Below, piece by piece: positions 20,124 through 29,092 of a DNA stretch of 57,582 nucleotides. Under the pieces are notes generated by a model, which saw only the letters and a program-made list of their open reading frames with translations, was not told the DNA's origin and searched no databases. The stretch lies in contig CANIBV010000002.1 in assembly GCA_947466005.1 (NCBI GenBank), forward strand, positions 1 to 57,582. Reading direction: 5' to 3'. This DNA comes from Spartobacteria bacterium (lineage in GTDB: Bacteria; Verrucomicrobiota; Verrucomicrobiia; Chthoniobacterales; UBA6821). Each line of letters begins with the position of its first letter. Positions within the stretch are counted from its first letter, which is position 1. The translations under genes and the position numbers were made by a program.

Positions 20124-22424
20124 ATGATCGAAAAACATCTCGTCCAAATTACCAAGGAACTCGGCCTCCAGGCCCGTCAGGTCGCCGCCACCGCAGTCCT
20201 TCTCGAGGAGGGGGCCACCGTCCCCTTCATCGCCCGTTACCGCAAGGAGCGCACAGGAGAGCTCGACGAGGTGAAGATCATGGCGATACGCGATCGCCTT
20301 GAGCAGTTGGAGGCCCTCGATAAGCGTCGTGAATCGGTCATTTCTTCGCTTGAGGAACGCAAGCTCCTCACTGAGGAACTCCGCGCGAAAGTCGAGGCCG
20401 CTTCCACCCTCACCTCGCTCGAGGACATCTATCTCCCCTTCAAGCCTCGCAAGCGCACCCGCGCCACGATCGCCAAGGAGCTCGGCCTCGAGCCCCTCTC
20501 CGAGATCCTCTGGGCTCAGGACCCCGCCACCGATCCCGAGGCGCTGGCGGCTCCCTATGTGGGAAACACCATCACCGTCGATGCCAAGACATCAAACGTC
20601 GATACCGTGGCTGCGGTTCTGGCCGGGGCGCGCGACATTCTGGCCGAGCGGATCAACGACGACGCCACGGCACGCGCTCAACTCCGCAGCCTCTACCTCA
20701 CCAAGGGTGTGATCAAATCAACGCTCATCTCGGGCAAGGAGGAGGAAGGGGCCAAGTTCAAGGACTACTTCGACTGGAGCGAGCCCGCGTCCACCTCCCC
20801 CTCCCACCGCATTCTGGCGATGCGCCGAGGGGAGACCGAGGGATTCCTCTACTTCCGCCTCACCCCCCCCGAGAACGAGGCGCTCGGCACTCTCTTCCAC
20901 CTCTTCGTCCGCGGTTCCTCCCCCGCCGCCAAGCAGGTCCAACTGGCCTGCGAGGATTGCCTCAAGCGACTGGTCGGCTTTGCCATGGAAGTCGAGGCTC
21001 GCGGCTTCTACAAGAAGCAGGCTGACGAAGAGGCGATCCGCGTCTTTGCTGACAACCTCCGAGAGCTTCTGCTCGCCTCCCCTCTCGGCCAGAAGATCAC
21101 CCTCGGCATCGACCCCGGCTTCCGCACCGGCTGCAAGGTCGTCCTGCTCGACCGCCAGGGGAAGCTCCTCGCGAACGAGGTCATCTATCCCGGCAAGGGT
21201 CGCATGGATGAGATTGAGGCGGCGGAGGCGATCAAGAACATGGTCCGCATCCACAGGGTCGAAGCCATCGCGATCGGTAACGGAACCGCCTCGCGCGAGA
21301 CGGAGACCTTCGTGAAAAAGCTCGGCCTCCCCGCCGCGATCCAGATCGTCGTGGTGAGCGAGAGCGGTGCCTCGATCTACTCCGCGAGCGAGATCGCCCG
21401 CGAGGAGTTCCCCGATCTCGACCTTACGGTCCGTGGAGCCGTCTCCATCGGCCGTCGCCTGATGGATCCTCTGGCTGAACTTGTGAAGCTTGATCCGAAA
21501 TCGATCGGCGTCGGCCAGTACCAACACGATGTGGACCAGGCCGCCCTCAAGCGCTCCCTCGACGATGTGGTCGTCTCCTGCGTGAACAAGGTCGGCGTGG
21601 AGCTGAACACGGCCTCCCGTCACCTTCTGGCTTATGTTTCGGGTCTGAACTCCCGGACGGCCGCCAGCCTCGTCACTCACCGTGATACGAGCGGCCCCTT
21701 CAAATCACGCGCAGAGCTCCTTAAGGTCAGCGGTCTGGGGCCCAAGGCCTTCGAGCAGGCGGCCGGATTCCTCCGGATCCGCGGGGGTGCCCACCCCCTC
21801 GATGCCAGCTCCGTCCATCCGGAGAGCTATGAACTCGTCGACCGCATGGCTGCGGATCTCGGCTGCACCGTGCAGGATCTGCTGAAAGATCCAACGAAGC
21901 GTTCCGCCATCAAACTCGAGAGCTACGTCACCCCGGAAGTCGGACTTCCCACCCTCAATGACATCGTGGCGGAGCTTTCCAAGCCGGGCCGAGATCCACG
22001 CGAGCAGTTCGAGGCCTTCAGCTTTGCCGACGGGGTCGAGAAGATGGAGGACCTCCAGCCAGGTCTGAAGCTCCCCGGCATCGTAACGAACGTCACCGCC
22101 TTCGGGGCCTTCGTTGACATCGGCGTCCACCAGGACGGTCTGGTCCACATCAGCCAGATCAGCGACGACTTCGTGAAGAACCCCTCCGACTTTCTCAAGG
22201 TCGGCCAGAAGGTTCAGGCCACCGTCATGGAGATCGACCTACCGCGTAAGCGCATCGCCCTCTCGCTCAAGACCAAGGTCGATCTCGCCCCACGCCAACC
22301 GAAGGGAGCTCCGGGAAAAGACCACAGGGGTCAGGGGGACATCAGTCGCTACATGCGCAATGATTCTGGGAAACCGGGCACGGGAGGCGACTGGTTCTCC
22401 ATAGCCCAGCAGAAGAAATTCTAG
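20124..22424 (+). CDS. tex: Tex family RNA-binding transcriptional accessory protein
   Basis: The 766-residue Tex/YhgF protein has the usual order: an N-terminal helical domain (TVPFIARYRKERTGELDEVK), a YqgF RNase-H-like domain (LGIDPGFRTGCKVVLLD), helix-hairpin-helix motifs (FKSRAELLKVSGLGPKAFEQ), and a C-terminal S1 domain near residues 645-720 (GAFVDIGVHQDGLVHISQ). It binds nucleic acid and affects transcription and stress survival. The leader is pyrimidine-rich (CTTCAGCCTTCAGCC) with no Shine-Dalgarno. The stop codon TAG is also the first three bases of a MITE-like repeat. Confidence 0.95.
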   Translation: MIEKHLVQITKELGLQARQVAATAVLLEEGATVPFIARYRKERTGELDEVKIMAIRDRLEQLEALDKRRESVISSLEERKLLTEELRAKVEAASTLTSLEDIYLPFKPRKRTRATIAKELGLEPLSEILWAQDPATDPEALAAPYVGNTITVDAKTSNVDTVAAVLAGARDILAERINDDATARAQLRSLYLTKGVIKSTLISGKEEEGAKFKDYFDWSEPASTSPSHRILAMRRGETEGFLYFRLTPPENEALGTLFHLFVRGSSPAAKQVQLACEDCLKRLVGFAMEVEARGFYKKQADEEAIRVFADNLRELLLASPLGQKITLGIDPGFRTGCKVVLLDRQGKLLANEVIYPGKGRMDEIEAAEAIKNMVRIHRVEAIAIGNGTASRETETFVKKLGLPAAIQIVVVSESGASIYSASEIAREEFPDLDLTVRGAVSIGRRLMDPLAELVKLDPKSIGVGQYQHDVDQAALKRSLDDVVVSCVNKVGVELNTASRHLLAYVSGLNSRTAASLVTHRDTSGPFKSRAELLKVSGLGPKAFEQAAGFLRIRGGAHPLDASSVHPESYELVDRMAADLGCTVQDLLKDPTKRSAIKLESYVTPEVGLPTLNDIVAELSKPGRDPREQFEAFSFADGVEKMEDLQPGLKLPGIVTNVTAFGAFVDIGVHQDGLVHISQISDDFVKNPSDFLKVGQKVQATVMEIDLPRKRIALSLKTKVDLAPRQPKGAPGKDHRGQGDISRYMRNDSGKPGTGGDWFSIAQQKKF

Positions 22425-22593
22425 AGCGTTTTTGATTGAGATGTAGACAAAGGATTTGCGGATGCCACGGGGTAGTGGGCAAGGAGCAAGCGAAGCGGCT
22501 GTAGTCACCGCACTACTGCCCGAGCGATGCGACTCAGCCCAATGCCTCATGCCACCATAAAAGACTGTCTAGAGAATAAGCAAAAACACTCTA
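22422..22593. mobile_element. MITE-like element with imperfect terminal inverted repeats
   Basis: The left end TAGAGCGTTTTTGATT (22422-22437) and the reverse complement of the right end (22573-22593), TAGAGTGTTTTTGCTT, differ at two positions over 16. The left end overlaps the tex stop codon. A third copy of the end motif, TAGAGCATTTTTGATT, occurs at 1323-1338. The roughly 172-bp unit encodes no gene. No target-site duplication is obvious. Confidence 0.45.
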
Positions 22594-22920
22594 AGTTCCA
22601 AAGGATCCCTGCAGTCCCCTCCCTTGCTTCGGGTTGCGGAGATAACCGGGGGGCTGCATTGGCTTCGCGGTTTGCTTGCCCGGCCGTTGCTTCGCATCCG
22701 TTACGGCCAACCTTTGAGCCTTCATCCTTTTGAGAAAGCTCCTCTCCATGAACTACTTACAGAAACTGAACTTCAATCTTATATGCCTCCAAAAGATAAC
22801 CAGTTGATGCTGTTTGACTTATAACCGGACGCTTGTGGTTTTTTTTTCTTCTGATTCCCTTCAAGAGCCCTCGACTCTAGTCTCTCGCCCCTCGACTCTC
22901 CTCTTCAGCTTTTCCTTCTT
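22425..22920. other. Intergenic region between tex and yidC
   Basis: It holds the MITE-like element, one copy of the 38-base repeat, and a short open frame ending ELQSYMPPKDNQLMLFDL that might be the relic of a longer C-terminus but has no recognised parent. A C/T-rich leader precedes yidC. No rnpA, rpmH or yidD gene is present. Confidence 0.55.
22670..22707 (+). repeat. Dispersed 38-base repeat, copy C
   Basis: It begins GTTTGCTTGCCCGGCCGTTG and ends CATCCGTTACGGC; 37 of 38 positions equal copy A on the other strand (7549-7586). Confidence 0.75.
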
Positions 22921-24747
22921 ATGTTCGACCGCACCACCTGGATAGCCATCGCCCTCTCCGTAGCCGGACTGGTCGGTTGGCAGTTTTACTACACCAAGAC
23001 CTACGCCCCCTACAACGCCCAGCAGGCCGAAATCCAGAAGACTGCAAAGCTGAAGTCCGACTTGGCTTCCTCTGCTTCTTCCACTGCGAAGGAAAAGCAC
23101 CTCACCTCCCCGATCCCGACCCCGGTTCCTCATGTGCAGGCTCTTCCTGCTGCTTCGGCACTACCGCCATCGGGTGGTTCTACTCCCACGATCCCTGAAC
23201 TCTCCGCCAAGCGTGAAACCCTCGACACCAGCCGCGCGGCATACCTTTTCGCCAATAACACCGGCGGCATTGAGTGCGTCACCCTCTTCCTTCATCTAGG
23301 GGCCAACGAGCAGAGCCTCTTTCTGAACAAAGACTCAGGCCTTCCGATCGGAGCCCTGTGTGATTCCAATGGGGCGGCCATCGGAGGCTTCGTCATGGAG
23401 GCGAACAAAAAGCAGGGGGCAACCAAGTTCCTCCTGAACGTCCCAGGCGGTCTTGCCATCACCAAGAGCTTTACTCTTCCCCAAAGCCTCGGATCTCCCG
23501 AGGAGTACATCATCGGCCTCGACCTCTCCTTCAAGAACAGCGGAACGACTCCCCTCTCCCTCCCAGGTTACTACATCGCGGCGGGTGGCGAGGCGCCCGT
23601 CCACATCCAGGATCTCCCCACCTACACCTGCTTTGACTGGCTGCGCGACGGGAAGATGACTTCTGTCGACGTGAATTGGTTCGAGGCAGGCAAGATCCCC
23701 CTCGTCGGTATCCAGACCCATCCCGCGAAGGATCTCTACACCCAACCTGAATCGGGAATCCAGTGGGCCTCGGTGACTAGTCAGTATTTCTGTACGATCG
23801 TGACGGCGCCCAAGGATCAGCCCGGCTCCGGTGTCTGGGCCCGCCGTTATGAGGCGCAGAACGGGGCTGATTCCCCCGCTGCCTCCATCATCTACGGGGT
23901 GATGGGTGGCCTCGGCACCGGTCCGATCACTCTCTCCCCGGGAGAGACGATTACCCGCCATTACTCCATCTACGCGGGGCCGAAGGATTTCACAGGCCTC
24001 AGCAAGATCGGTGGAGAACAGCAGAAGGTGATGAACTTCGGGATGTTCCACCTCGTCTCCGAGTTCCTCCTCTGGGCGATGAACTCCATCCAGCAGGTCG
24101 TCCATAGCTTTGCGGCCGCCATCATTATCCTGACGATCCTGATCAAGTCGGCCCTCTGGCCGCTTCAGAACAAGGCCACCAGCTCCATGAAGCGGATGCA
24201 GCTTCTCTCGCCGAAGATGACGGAGCTTCGCGCGAAATATAAGGACGATCCGACCAAGATGAACGAGGAGCTGATGAAGCTCTACAAGCAGTACGGAGTG
24301 AACCCCTTCGGCGGATGCCTCCCGATGCTCGTCCAGATTCCGATCTTCTTCGGTTTCTACTCCATGCTCGGCAGCGCCATTGAGCTCAGGAACAGCCACT
24401 TCCTCTGGATCCACGACCTTTCCCAGCCCGATACTCTCGCCCACGTCATGGGATTCCCGATCAACCTGCTTCCCATCATCATGGCTGGCACCATGGTCTG
24501 GCAGATGGCCATCTCGCCAAAGAGCGGAGACGCCACCCAGCAGCGCATGATGTACTTCATGCCGGTCATCTTCCTCACCTTCTGCTATAACTACGCCTCT
24601 GGACTGGCCCTTTACTGGACCACACAGAATATCTTCTCCATCGTGCAGCTCTACTTGACCAGGAATCAGGCCATGCCAACTTTGGAAAAGGTAGCACCTC
24701 CCAAGGCCAAGGGGGCCAAGGGTGGCGGCTCCGGAAAGAAACGCTGA
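22921..24747 (+). CDS. yidC: Membrane protein insertase YidC
   Basis: A 608-residue insertase of the Gram-negative type. An N-terminal membrane anchor (WIAIALSVAGLVGWQF) is followed by a linker rich in Ala/Pro/Ser, a large periplasmic beta domain (about 80-355), and the conserved C-terminal five-span core (from FHLVSEFLLWAMN; LVQIPIFFGFYSMLGSAIEL; ALYWTTQNIFSIVQL). The basic tail (AKGAKGGGSGKKR) suits ribosome contact. It inserts inner-membrane proteins alone or with SecYEG. The Jag-like gene follows 39 bases later, the usual partner. The leader is pyrimidine-rich, without a Shine-Dalgarno. Confidence 0.96.
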   Translation: MFDRTTWIAIALSVAGLVGWQFYYTKTYAPYNAQQAEIQKTAKLKSDLASSASSTAKEKHLTSPIPTPVPHVQALPAASALPPSGGSTPTIPELSAKRETLDTSRAAYLFANNTGGIECVTLFLHLGANEQSLFLNKDSGLPIGALCDSNGAAIGGFVMEANKKQGATKFLLNVPGGLAITKSFTLPQSLGSPEEYIIGLDLSFKNSGTTPLSLPGYYIAAGGEAPVHIQDLPTYTCFDWLRDGKMTSVDVNWFEAGKIPLVGIQTHPAKDLYTQPESGIQWASVTSQYFCTIVTAPKDQPGSGVWARRYEAQNGADSPAASIIYGVMGGLGTGPITLSPGETITRHYSIYAGPKDFTGLSKIGGEQQKVMNFGMFHLVSEFLLWAMNSIQQVVHSFAAAIIILTILIKSALWPLQNKATSSMKRMQLLSPKMTELRAKYKDDPTKMNEELMKLYKQYGVNPFGGCLPMLVQIPIFFGFYSMLGSAIELRNSHFLWIHDLSQPDTLAHVMGFPINLLPIIMAGTMVWQMAISPKSGDATQQRMMYFMPVIFLTFCYNYASGLALYWTTQNIFSIVQLYLTRNQAMPTLEKVAPPKAKGAKGGGSGKKR

Positions 24748-24786
24748 GGCTATAAGCCCACCGCTGTCACCCTCTCCCCCAGAGCG

Positions 24787-25233
24787 ATGAATCAAACCCC
24801 ACGCGAAGTACTCGATACCATCCTCGGCCATCTTGGATTCCTTGTGGAGATCGAGGAGCAGGAACGCGATGGTCACCTGATCCTTCAGATCAAAACCACT
24901 GAACCGGAGCGTCTGATTGGTCGCCGTGACGAGACACTCGAGAGTCTCCAGTTCCTGGTGAACCGGATCCTTCAGACCCGGAATCATGGAGCACCCCGCA
25001 TCATTGTCGATGTCGAGAACCACCGCTCGATGCGTGATGATTCTTTCCTCCACCGCATCCATCAACTGGCGGACGCCGTCAGGTCGAACGGACGCCCCGT
25101 CGAGACCGAGCCTCTGAACTCTTACGACCGAAGACTCGTTCACAACGCCTACCGCGAAGACGCCGAACTGGAAACCGCAAGCCACGAGGGCGTGGATAAA
25201 ATCAAGCGTATGACGATCAGGAGGAGAGGCTGA
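24787..25233 (+). CDS. Jag/KhpB-like RNA-binding protein (KH and R3H)
   Basis: A 148-residue protein lacking the extra N-terminal Jag_N domain of some homologues. Residues about 1-75 form a type II KH-like domain with the GxxG-like loop IGRRDE; residues about 85-145 form the R3H domain (LNSYDRRLVH). Jag/KhpB proteins bind RNA and are often encoded next to yidC, as here. Confidence rests on the two domains plus location. Confidence 0.88.
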   Translation: MNQTPREVLDTILGHLGFLVEIEEQERDGHLILQIKTTEPERLIGRRDETLESLQFLVNRILQTRNHGAPRIIVDVENHRSMRDDSFLHRIHQLADAVRSNGRPVETEPLNSYDRRLVHNAYREDAELETASHEGVDKIKRMTIRRRG

Positions 25234-25283
25234 GTAGAGAGGGGGTGTCTAGGGAACCACTGATATCCCTAGCCCTCAGTACC

Positions 25284-25727
25284 TCAGTACCGCAGGGGAT
25301 CGGGGAGGGTGAAGGCACTCTCGACCACGCGTATCTCGACAGGATCTGTTGCCATCACCTCGATGACATCAAAGCGGAAAGTGAGGTCGGGCATTTCCAA
25401 GAGTCTGAGCCAATGCATGGCACCTCGCCGGATGAGTCGCTGTTTTTTCTGATCGACGGCATCGATCGGGCGCCCAAGTTCCTCGCTGCGGCGGGTCTTC
25501 ACCTCGGCAAAGACGAGTGTCTCGTGATCCCGGCAGACAAGATCGACCTCCCCACCTCCGGGAGCCCGGAAATTCCGTCTGAGAATCTTCCAGCCAAGTC
25601 GCTTGAGATGACGGGAGGCCTCATCCTCACCCCAACGACCCAGGGCCAGATGGGCCGTTGGATTAGAAGCCAAAGGTGGGCTGGTCGACCGGTGCAAAAC
25701 CGAGGCGATGATGCGTGCAAGGTCCAT
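25284..25727 (-). CDS. YraN family (UPF0102) protein
   Basis: An endonuclease-fold protein of the YraN family: LGRWGEDEASRHLKRLGWKI, then GGGEVDLVCRD and VFAEVKTRRS carry the expected D/E-x-K-like set. The function in cells is unclear. I give the ATG at 25727 (147 residues), but a TTG at 25673 would give 129 residues, a typical family N-terminus and only an 11-base overlap with the rnhB end, so it may be the true start. It closes the rplS-rnhB-yraN operon. Confidence 0.85.
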   Translation of the reverse strand: MDLARIIASVLHRSTSPPLASNPTAHLALGRWGEDEASRHLKRLGWKILRRNFRAPGGGEVDLVCRDHETLVFAEVKTRRSEELGRPIDAVDQKKQRLIRRGAMHWLRLLEMPDLTFRFDVIEVMATDPVEIRVVESAFTLPDPLRY

Positions 25728-26340
25728 GCTCGCGCAGCATAGCGAGGTGATCGGCTGTGGCATAGCCCCGATGACGTGCAAAGCCGTACTGGGGATGCTC
25801 TCGATCAAGGTCCTCCATGATTCGGTCGCGTGTCACCTTGGCCAGAATACTAGCCGCTGCTATGCTCAGGCTGATGCCATCGCCCCCGACAAGGGCGGTC
25901 TGCTCGACGTGGAGACCCTTCACAGGAAGTCCGTCGATCAGGGCATGGGCCGCAGGATATCCTTTTTCCTGCAGCCCCATCAAGGCGCGCTGCATGGCAA
26001 GGTGGGTGGCGCGTAGAATATTGAGCTGACCAATTTCCTCGGAGCTTCCCTGGGCAATCGCATAGAGGACATCCGTGTTCCCGGTCAATTGCTCGTAAAG
26101 CTGCTCTCGCTGCTGGTGATTGAGCTTCTTGGAGTCATCCAGTCCGTTGAGCTCAAATCCCTTGGGAAGAATCACTGCTGCTGCCAAAACAGGCCCAGCC
26201 AAGGGACCACGGCCCGCCTCATCCACTCCTGCCACAGGGGAGATCCCCCTGGCGTGCAGCTCTTCCTCATGAAAGAGAGAAGGGCCCCGGGACTTTCGGT
26301 CCTTGGGGCCCTTCTTGAAATCTTGTCCCGGACGTTTCAT
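25663..26340 (-). CDS. rnhB: Ribonuclease HII
   Basis: A 225-residue enzyme that cuts RNA in RNA-DNA hybrids and starts removal of misincorporated ribonucleotides. Catalytic D40 and E41 are in GVDEAGRGPLAGP; later acidic residues are in ALIDGLP and in the DRIMEDLDREHP segment. The extra basic N-terminus of about 30 residues (KRPGQDFKKGPKDRKSRGP) is longer than usual. It lies 29 bases downstream of rplS on the same strand; rplS-rnhB-yraN is a widespread order. In a genome with ribonucleotide reductase control nearby this is a housekeeping repair gene. Confidence 0.94.
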   Translation of the reverse strand: MKRPGQDFKKGPKDRKSRGPSLFHEEELHARGISPVAGVDEAGRGPLAGPVLAAAVILPKGFELNGLDDSKKLNHQQREQLYEQLTGNTDVLYAIAQGSSEEIGQLNILRATHLAMQRALMGLQEKGYPAAHALIDGLPVKGLHVEQTALVGGDGISLSIAAASILAKVTRDRIMEDLDREHPQYGFARHRGYATADHLAMLREHGPCTHHRLGFAPVDQPTFGF

Positions 26341-26369
26341 CGTCGTCGGGCTGGGGTGTACCGAATCGC

Positions 26370-26726
26370 TTACGCGATTTCCTGTGCCTTCTCCTTCACC
26401 GTCACGGCAGCCTTGCCCTTGCGGTTGCGGAGATAGTTCAGCTTGGAACGGCGAATAGAACCGCGCTTCTCGACCTCTACCTTGGCGATACGTGGAGAAT
26501 GAAGAGGGAACACGCGCTCGACACCCTCGCCAAAGCTGACGCGGCGGACGGTGAAGTTGGAATTGATTCCGGTGCCCTTGCGGCCGATGACGATGCCGGC
26601 GTACTTCTGGATACGCTCCTTGTCACCCTCGATGACGCGTGTGTGGACGCAGATGGAATCGCCTACCTCAAAAGGGACGAGGTCGGTCTTAAACTGTTCT
26701 TTTTCGATGGTGGCGATGATGCTCAT
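26370..26726 (-). CDS. rplS: 50S ribosomal protein L19
   Basis: A 118-residue L19 at the 30S-50S interface. Typical motifs are GDSICVHTRVIEGDKERIQK, YAGIVIGRKGTGINSNFTVR, and the C-terminal RSKLNYLRNRKGKAA. The usual upstream neighbours rpsP, rimM and trmD are missing; the divergent xylB is there instead. The start has no Shine-Dalgarno sequence. Confidence 0.97.
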   Translation of the reverse strand: MSIIATIEKEQFKTDLVPFEVGDSICVHTRVIEGDKERIQKYAGIVIGRKGTGINSNFTVRRVSFGEGVERVFPLHSPRIAKVEVEKRGSIRRSKLNYLRNRKGKAAVTVKEKAQEIA

Positions 26727-26860
26727 GTCAGGAATATTGGCCGAAAAGTGATCTAAAGTGGTCGGGCAGAATGCCTGTCACCCAAGATCTTGGCAAGAAG
26801 TAATCACCGCTTCTCTACCTCCTTGGCACCCCCACCCCTCGGAGTCATTCTTCCCTTCCC

Positions 26861-28360
26861 ATGATCACCCTCGGCATCGATAGCGGCACCCAGAGTACAA
26901 AAACCGTGGCCCTCGACGTTGCCACGGGGGAAATCTTGGCCAGCGCACAGAAGAGCTATGGCTTTGTGGACGCGAAGGGTGAAGGTGCCATGGAGCAAGA
27001 TCCCGCCGTCTGGATTGCAGCCGTCGAAGCCACGATAGCCCAAGTTCTTGGGCAACTCGGTTCCCGCCGTGGTGGAATCTCCGGCATCGGCGTCAGCGGA
27101 CAACAGCACGGACTCGTCCTGCTGGATGCCGCCGATCAGGTAATCCGGCCGGCCAAGCTCTGGTGCGACACCTCGACGATCGACCAGTGTGCTGAACTGA
27201 CCCAGAAGCTGGGTGGAGAGAAGAAGGTGGTCGAACTGACCGGCAACGCCATGCTGACCGGTTACACCGCACCGAAAATCCTCTGGGTTCGCCAGAATGA
27301 ACCCCGGAACTGGGAAAAGACAGCCTCCGTACTCCTTCCCCACGACTACATCAACTGGTGGCTCACCGGATCCAAGGGCATGGAGTATGGCGACGCCTCG
27401 GGCACGGCACTCCTTGATGTCCGCACACGCACCTGGTCCAAGGTCGTCTTGGATGCGGTGGCGCCCGGCCTTGAGGGAAAACTCCCCCCCCTTCGCTCTT
27501 CCTCCATGGCTATCGGCACACTTCGTAAGGAGTTGGCGTTGGCATGGGATCTGGAGCCCAGCGTGACGGTCAGTTCCGGCGGCGGTGACAACATGATGGG
27601 AGCCATCGGCACCGGTAATGTCCGTCCCGGCATCATGACCGCGAGTCTGGGCACCTCGGGCACACTCTACGCCTTTAGTTCCTCCCCTGTCGTCGATCCG
27701 AAAGGCGAGGTGGCAGCCTTCTGCGATAGCACGGGACATTGGATGCCCCTCGCCTGCACGATGAATGTCACACTTGTCACCGAACTCACCCGCGCGCTCT
27801 TCGAGGGATGGAGCCATGACAAGTACGACACCGAAGCGGCGCTGATTCCCGCCGGCAGCGACGGACTCCTGCTTCTTCCCTACCTCGCAGGGGAACGCAC
27901 ACCCAACCTCCCGCGCGGAAGCGGCGCCCTCCACGGCATCACCGTGAAGAACCTCACCCCTGCCCACCTTGCCCGCGCCGCGATGGAGGGAGTCACCCTC
28001 GGACTCGCCTACGCTCTCCAGCGCTTCCGTGCACTGGGAGTTATACCCACCCAAATCCGGATCACAGGGGGTGGAAGTCAAAGCCCCTTCTGGCGTCAGC
28101 TATGCGCCGATGTTTTCGGCGTGCCCACCGTCTGCCTCACCTCCAGCGAGGGAGCCGCACTTGGTGCTGCCATTCAGGCTGCTTGGAGCGCCGGTGCGGA
28201 TCACTCAATCGAGGCCCTGCATGCCCTCTGCGACAGATTGGTAACGCTCGACGAATCGACGCGCTGCACACCTGATGACTCCAAGGAAACCATCTACCGT
28301 GAGCTTCTGGATCGCGCAGCCCGCTTGAGATCCGCCCTCTCATCAGCTAATCTGCTGTAA
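26861..28360 (+). CDS. xylB: Xylulokinase
   Basis: A 499-residue FGGY-family sugar kinase phosphorylating D-xylulose to xylulose 5-phosphate. The N-terminal phosphate loop LGIDSGTQSTK, the sugar-contact segment SGQQHGLVLLD, and the C-terminal ITGGGSQSPFWRQLCADVF signature identify it as XylB type. It faces xylA, with two unrelated genes between them, so a shared transcript is excluded. The leader is C/T-rich without a Shine-Dalgarno. Confidence 0.93.
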   Translation: MITLGIDSGTQSTKTVALDVATGEILASAQKSYGFVDAKGEGAMEQDPAVWIAAVEATIAQVLGQLGSRRGGISGIGVSGQQHGLVLLDAADQVIRPAKLWCDTSTIDQCAELTQKLGGEKKVVELTGNAMLTGYTAPKILWVRQNEPRNWEKTASVLLPHDYINWWLTGSKGMEYGDASGTALLDVRTRTWSKVVLDAVAPGLEGKLPPLRSSSMAIGTLRKELALAWDLEPSVTVSSGGGDNMMGAIGTGNVRPGIMTASLGTSGTLYAFSSSPVVDPKGEVAAFCDSTGHWMPLACTMNVTLVTELTRALFEGWSHDKYDTEAALIPAGSDGLLLLPYLAGERTPNLPRGSGALHGITVKNLTPAHLARAAMEGVTLGLAYALQRFRALGVIPTQIRITGGGSQSPFWRQLCADVFGVPTVCLTSSEGAALGAAIQAAWSAGADHSIEALHALCDRLVTLDESTRCTPDDSKETIYRELLDRAARLRSALSSANLL

Positions 28361-28421
28361 GCCTTTTCATTTTTAGCTTTTCGCCTTTCACTTTTATCTG
28401 CCGGTCGTACCCAATCAGGCA

Positions 28422-28475
28422 TCCGAGCAAGCTCGGACTACCTTTGTCATGATTAAGCCACGTTCCCAACGTGCC
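28422..28475 (+). terminator. Two hairpins after xylB, second one terminator-like
   Basis: TCCGAGC-AA-GCTCGGA (28422-28437) and CACGTT-CCC-AACGTG (28459-28473) are perfect dyads in the xylB-ubiX gap. The second is followed by CCTTTTCCCCC, a modest T-run for a plus-strand terminator. Confidence 0.4.
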
Positions 28476-28519
28476 TTTTCCCCCTTCATCTTTCATCATT
28501 CATCCTTCATAGTTACCAA

Positions 28520-29092
28520 ATGCGCCTCGTCCTTGCCGCCACCGGAGCCAGTGGATCCATTTATCTGCAGCGGCTGCTCCATCATCTGAGCCAGGGCGAT
28601 CATGAGATCCATCTCGTCCTCTCCCCCTACGCCAAGCAGGTGATCCATGAAGAGATTGGGGCTCTCACCCTGCCGTCAGGTGTGATCGAGCATGGCGAAA
28701 AGTCGATGAATGCTCCATTCGCCAGTGGGAGTGCCCTTTTCGACGGGATGGTCATCATGCCCAGTTCGATGGGAACGGTCGGGCGAATCGCCGCAGGAAC
28801 GAGCGAGAACCTGATCCTACGAGCGGCCGATGTCTTCCTGAAGGAGCGCCGCAAGCTGATCATCGTCCCGCGCGAGACCCCGTGGAACCTCATCCACGCG
28901 CGCAACATCGTCACCGTCACGGAAGCCGGGGCGATCGTCCTGCCCGCCTCCCCCTCCTTCTACAGTCACCCCAAGAACTTCGATGACCTTGCAGATACGG
29001 TCGTCTGGAGGGTGCTGGATCAGCTTGGTATCGCCGCTCCCAATGCCTGCCGCTGGCGCGAGGAGGAATCCCCCGCGGAAGGACAGGAGTAG
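28520..29092 (+). CDS. ubiX: Flavin prenyltransferase UbiX
   Basis: A 190-residue flavoprotein that prenylates FMN to make the cofactor used by UbiD-type decarboxylases. The N-terminal LAATGASGSIYLQRLL, the PSSMGTVGRIAAGTSENL segment and the VPRETPWNLIHARN segment are family signatures. No ubiD partner is in the window. Its stop TAG is followed at once by the ATG of the DUF374 gene, so the two are translationally linked. The leader is pyrimidine-rich (CTTCATCTTTCATC). Confidence 0.92.
   Translation: MRLVLAATGASGSIYLQRLLHHLSQGDHEIHLVLSPYAKQVIHEEIGALTLPSGVIEHGEKSMNAPFASGSALFDGMVIMPSSMGTVGRIAAGTSENLILRAADVFLKERRKLIIVPRETPWNLIHARNIVTVTEAGAIVLPASPSFYSHPKNFDDLADTVVWRVLDQLGIAAPNACRWREEESPAEGQE

Noticed and set aside
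22624..22824. Short plus-strand frame ending NQLMLFDL
   Set aside because: It translates the 38-base repeat at its start. The end looks like a methylase or MutS tail, but too little is present to call a pseudogene.
23335..25185. Long minus-strand open frame of 616 codons opposite yidC and the Jag-like gene
   Set aside because: Shadow of yidC and its neighbour; Asp/His/Arg-rich with no recognisable fold.
26804..28081. Minus-strand open frame of 425 codons opposite xylB
   Set aside because: Antisense to the FGGY kinase; composition typical of a shadow.
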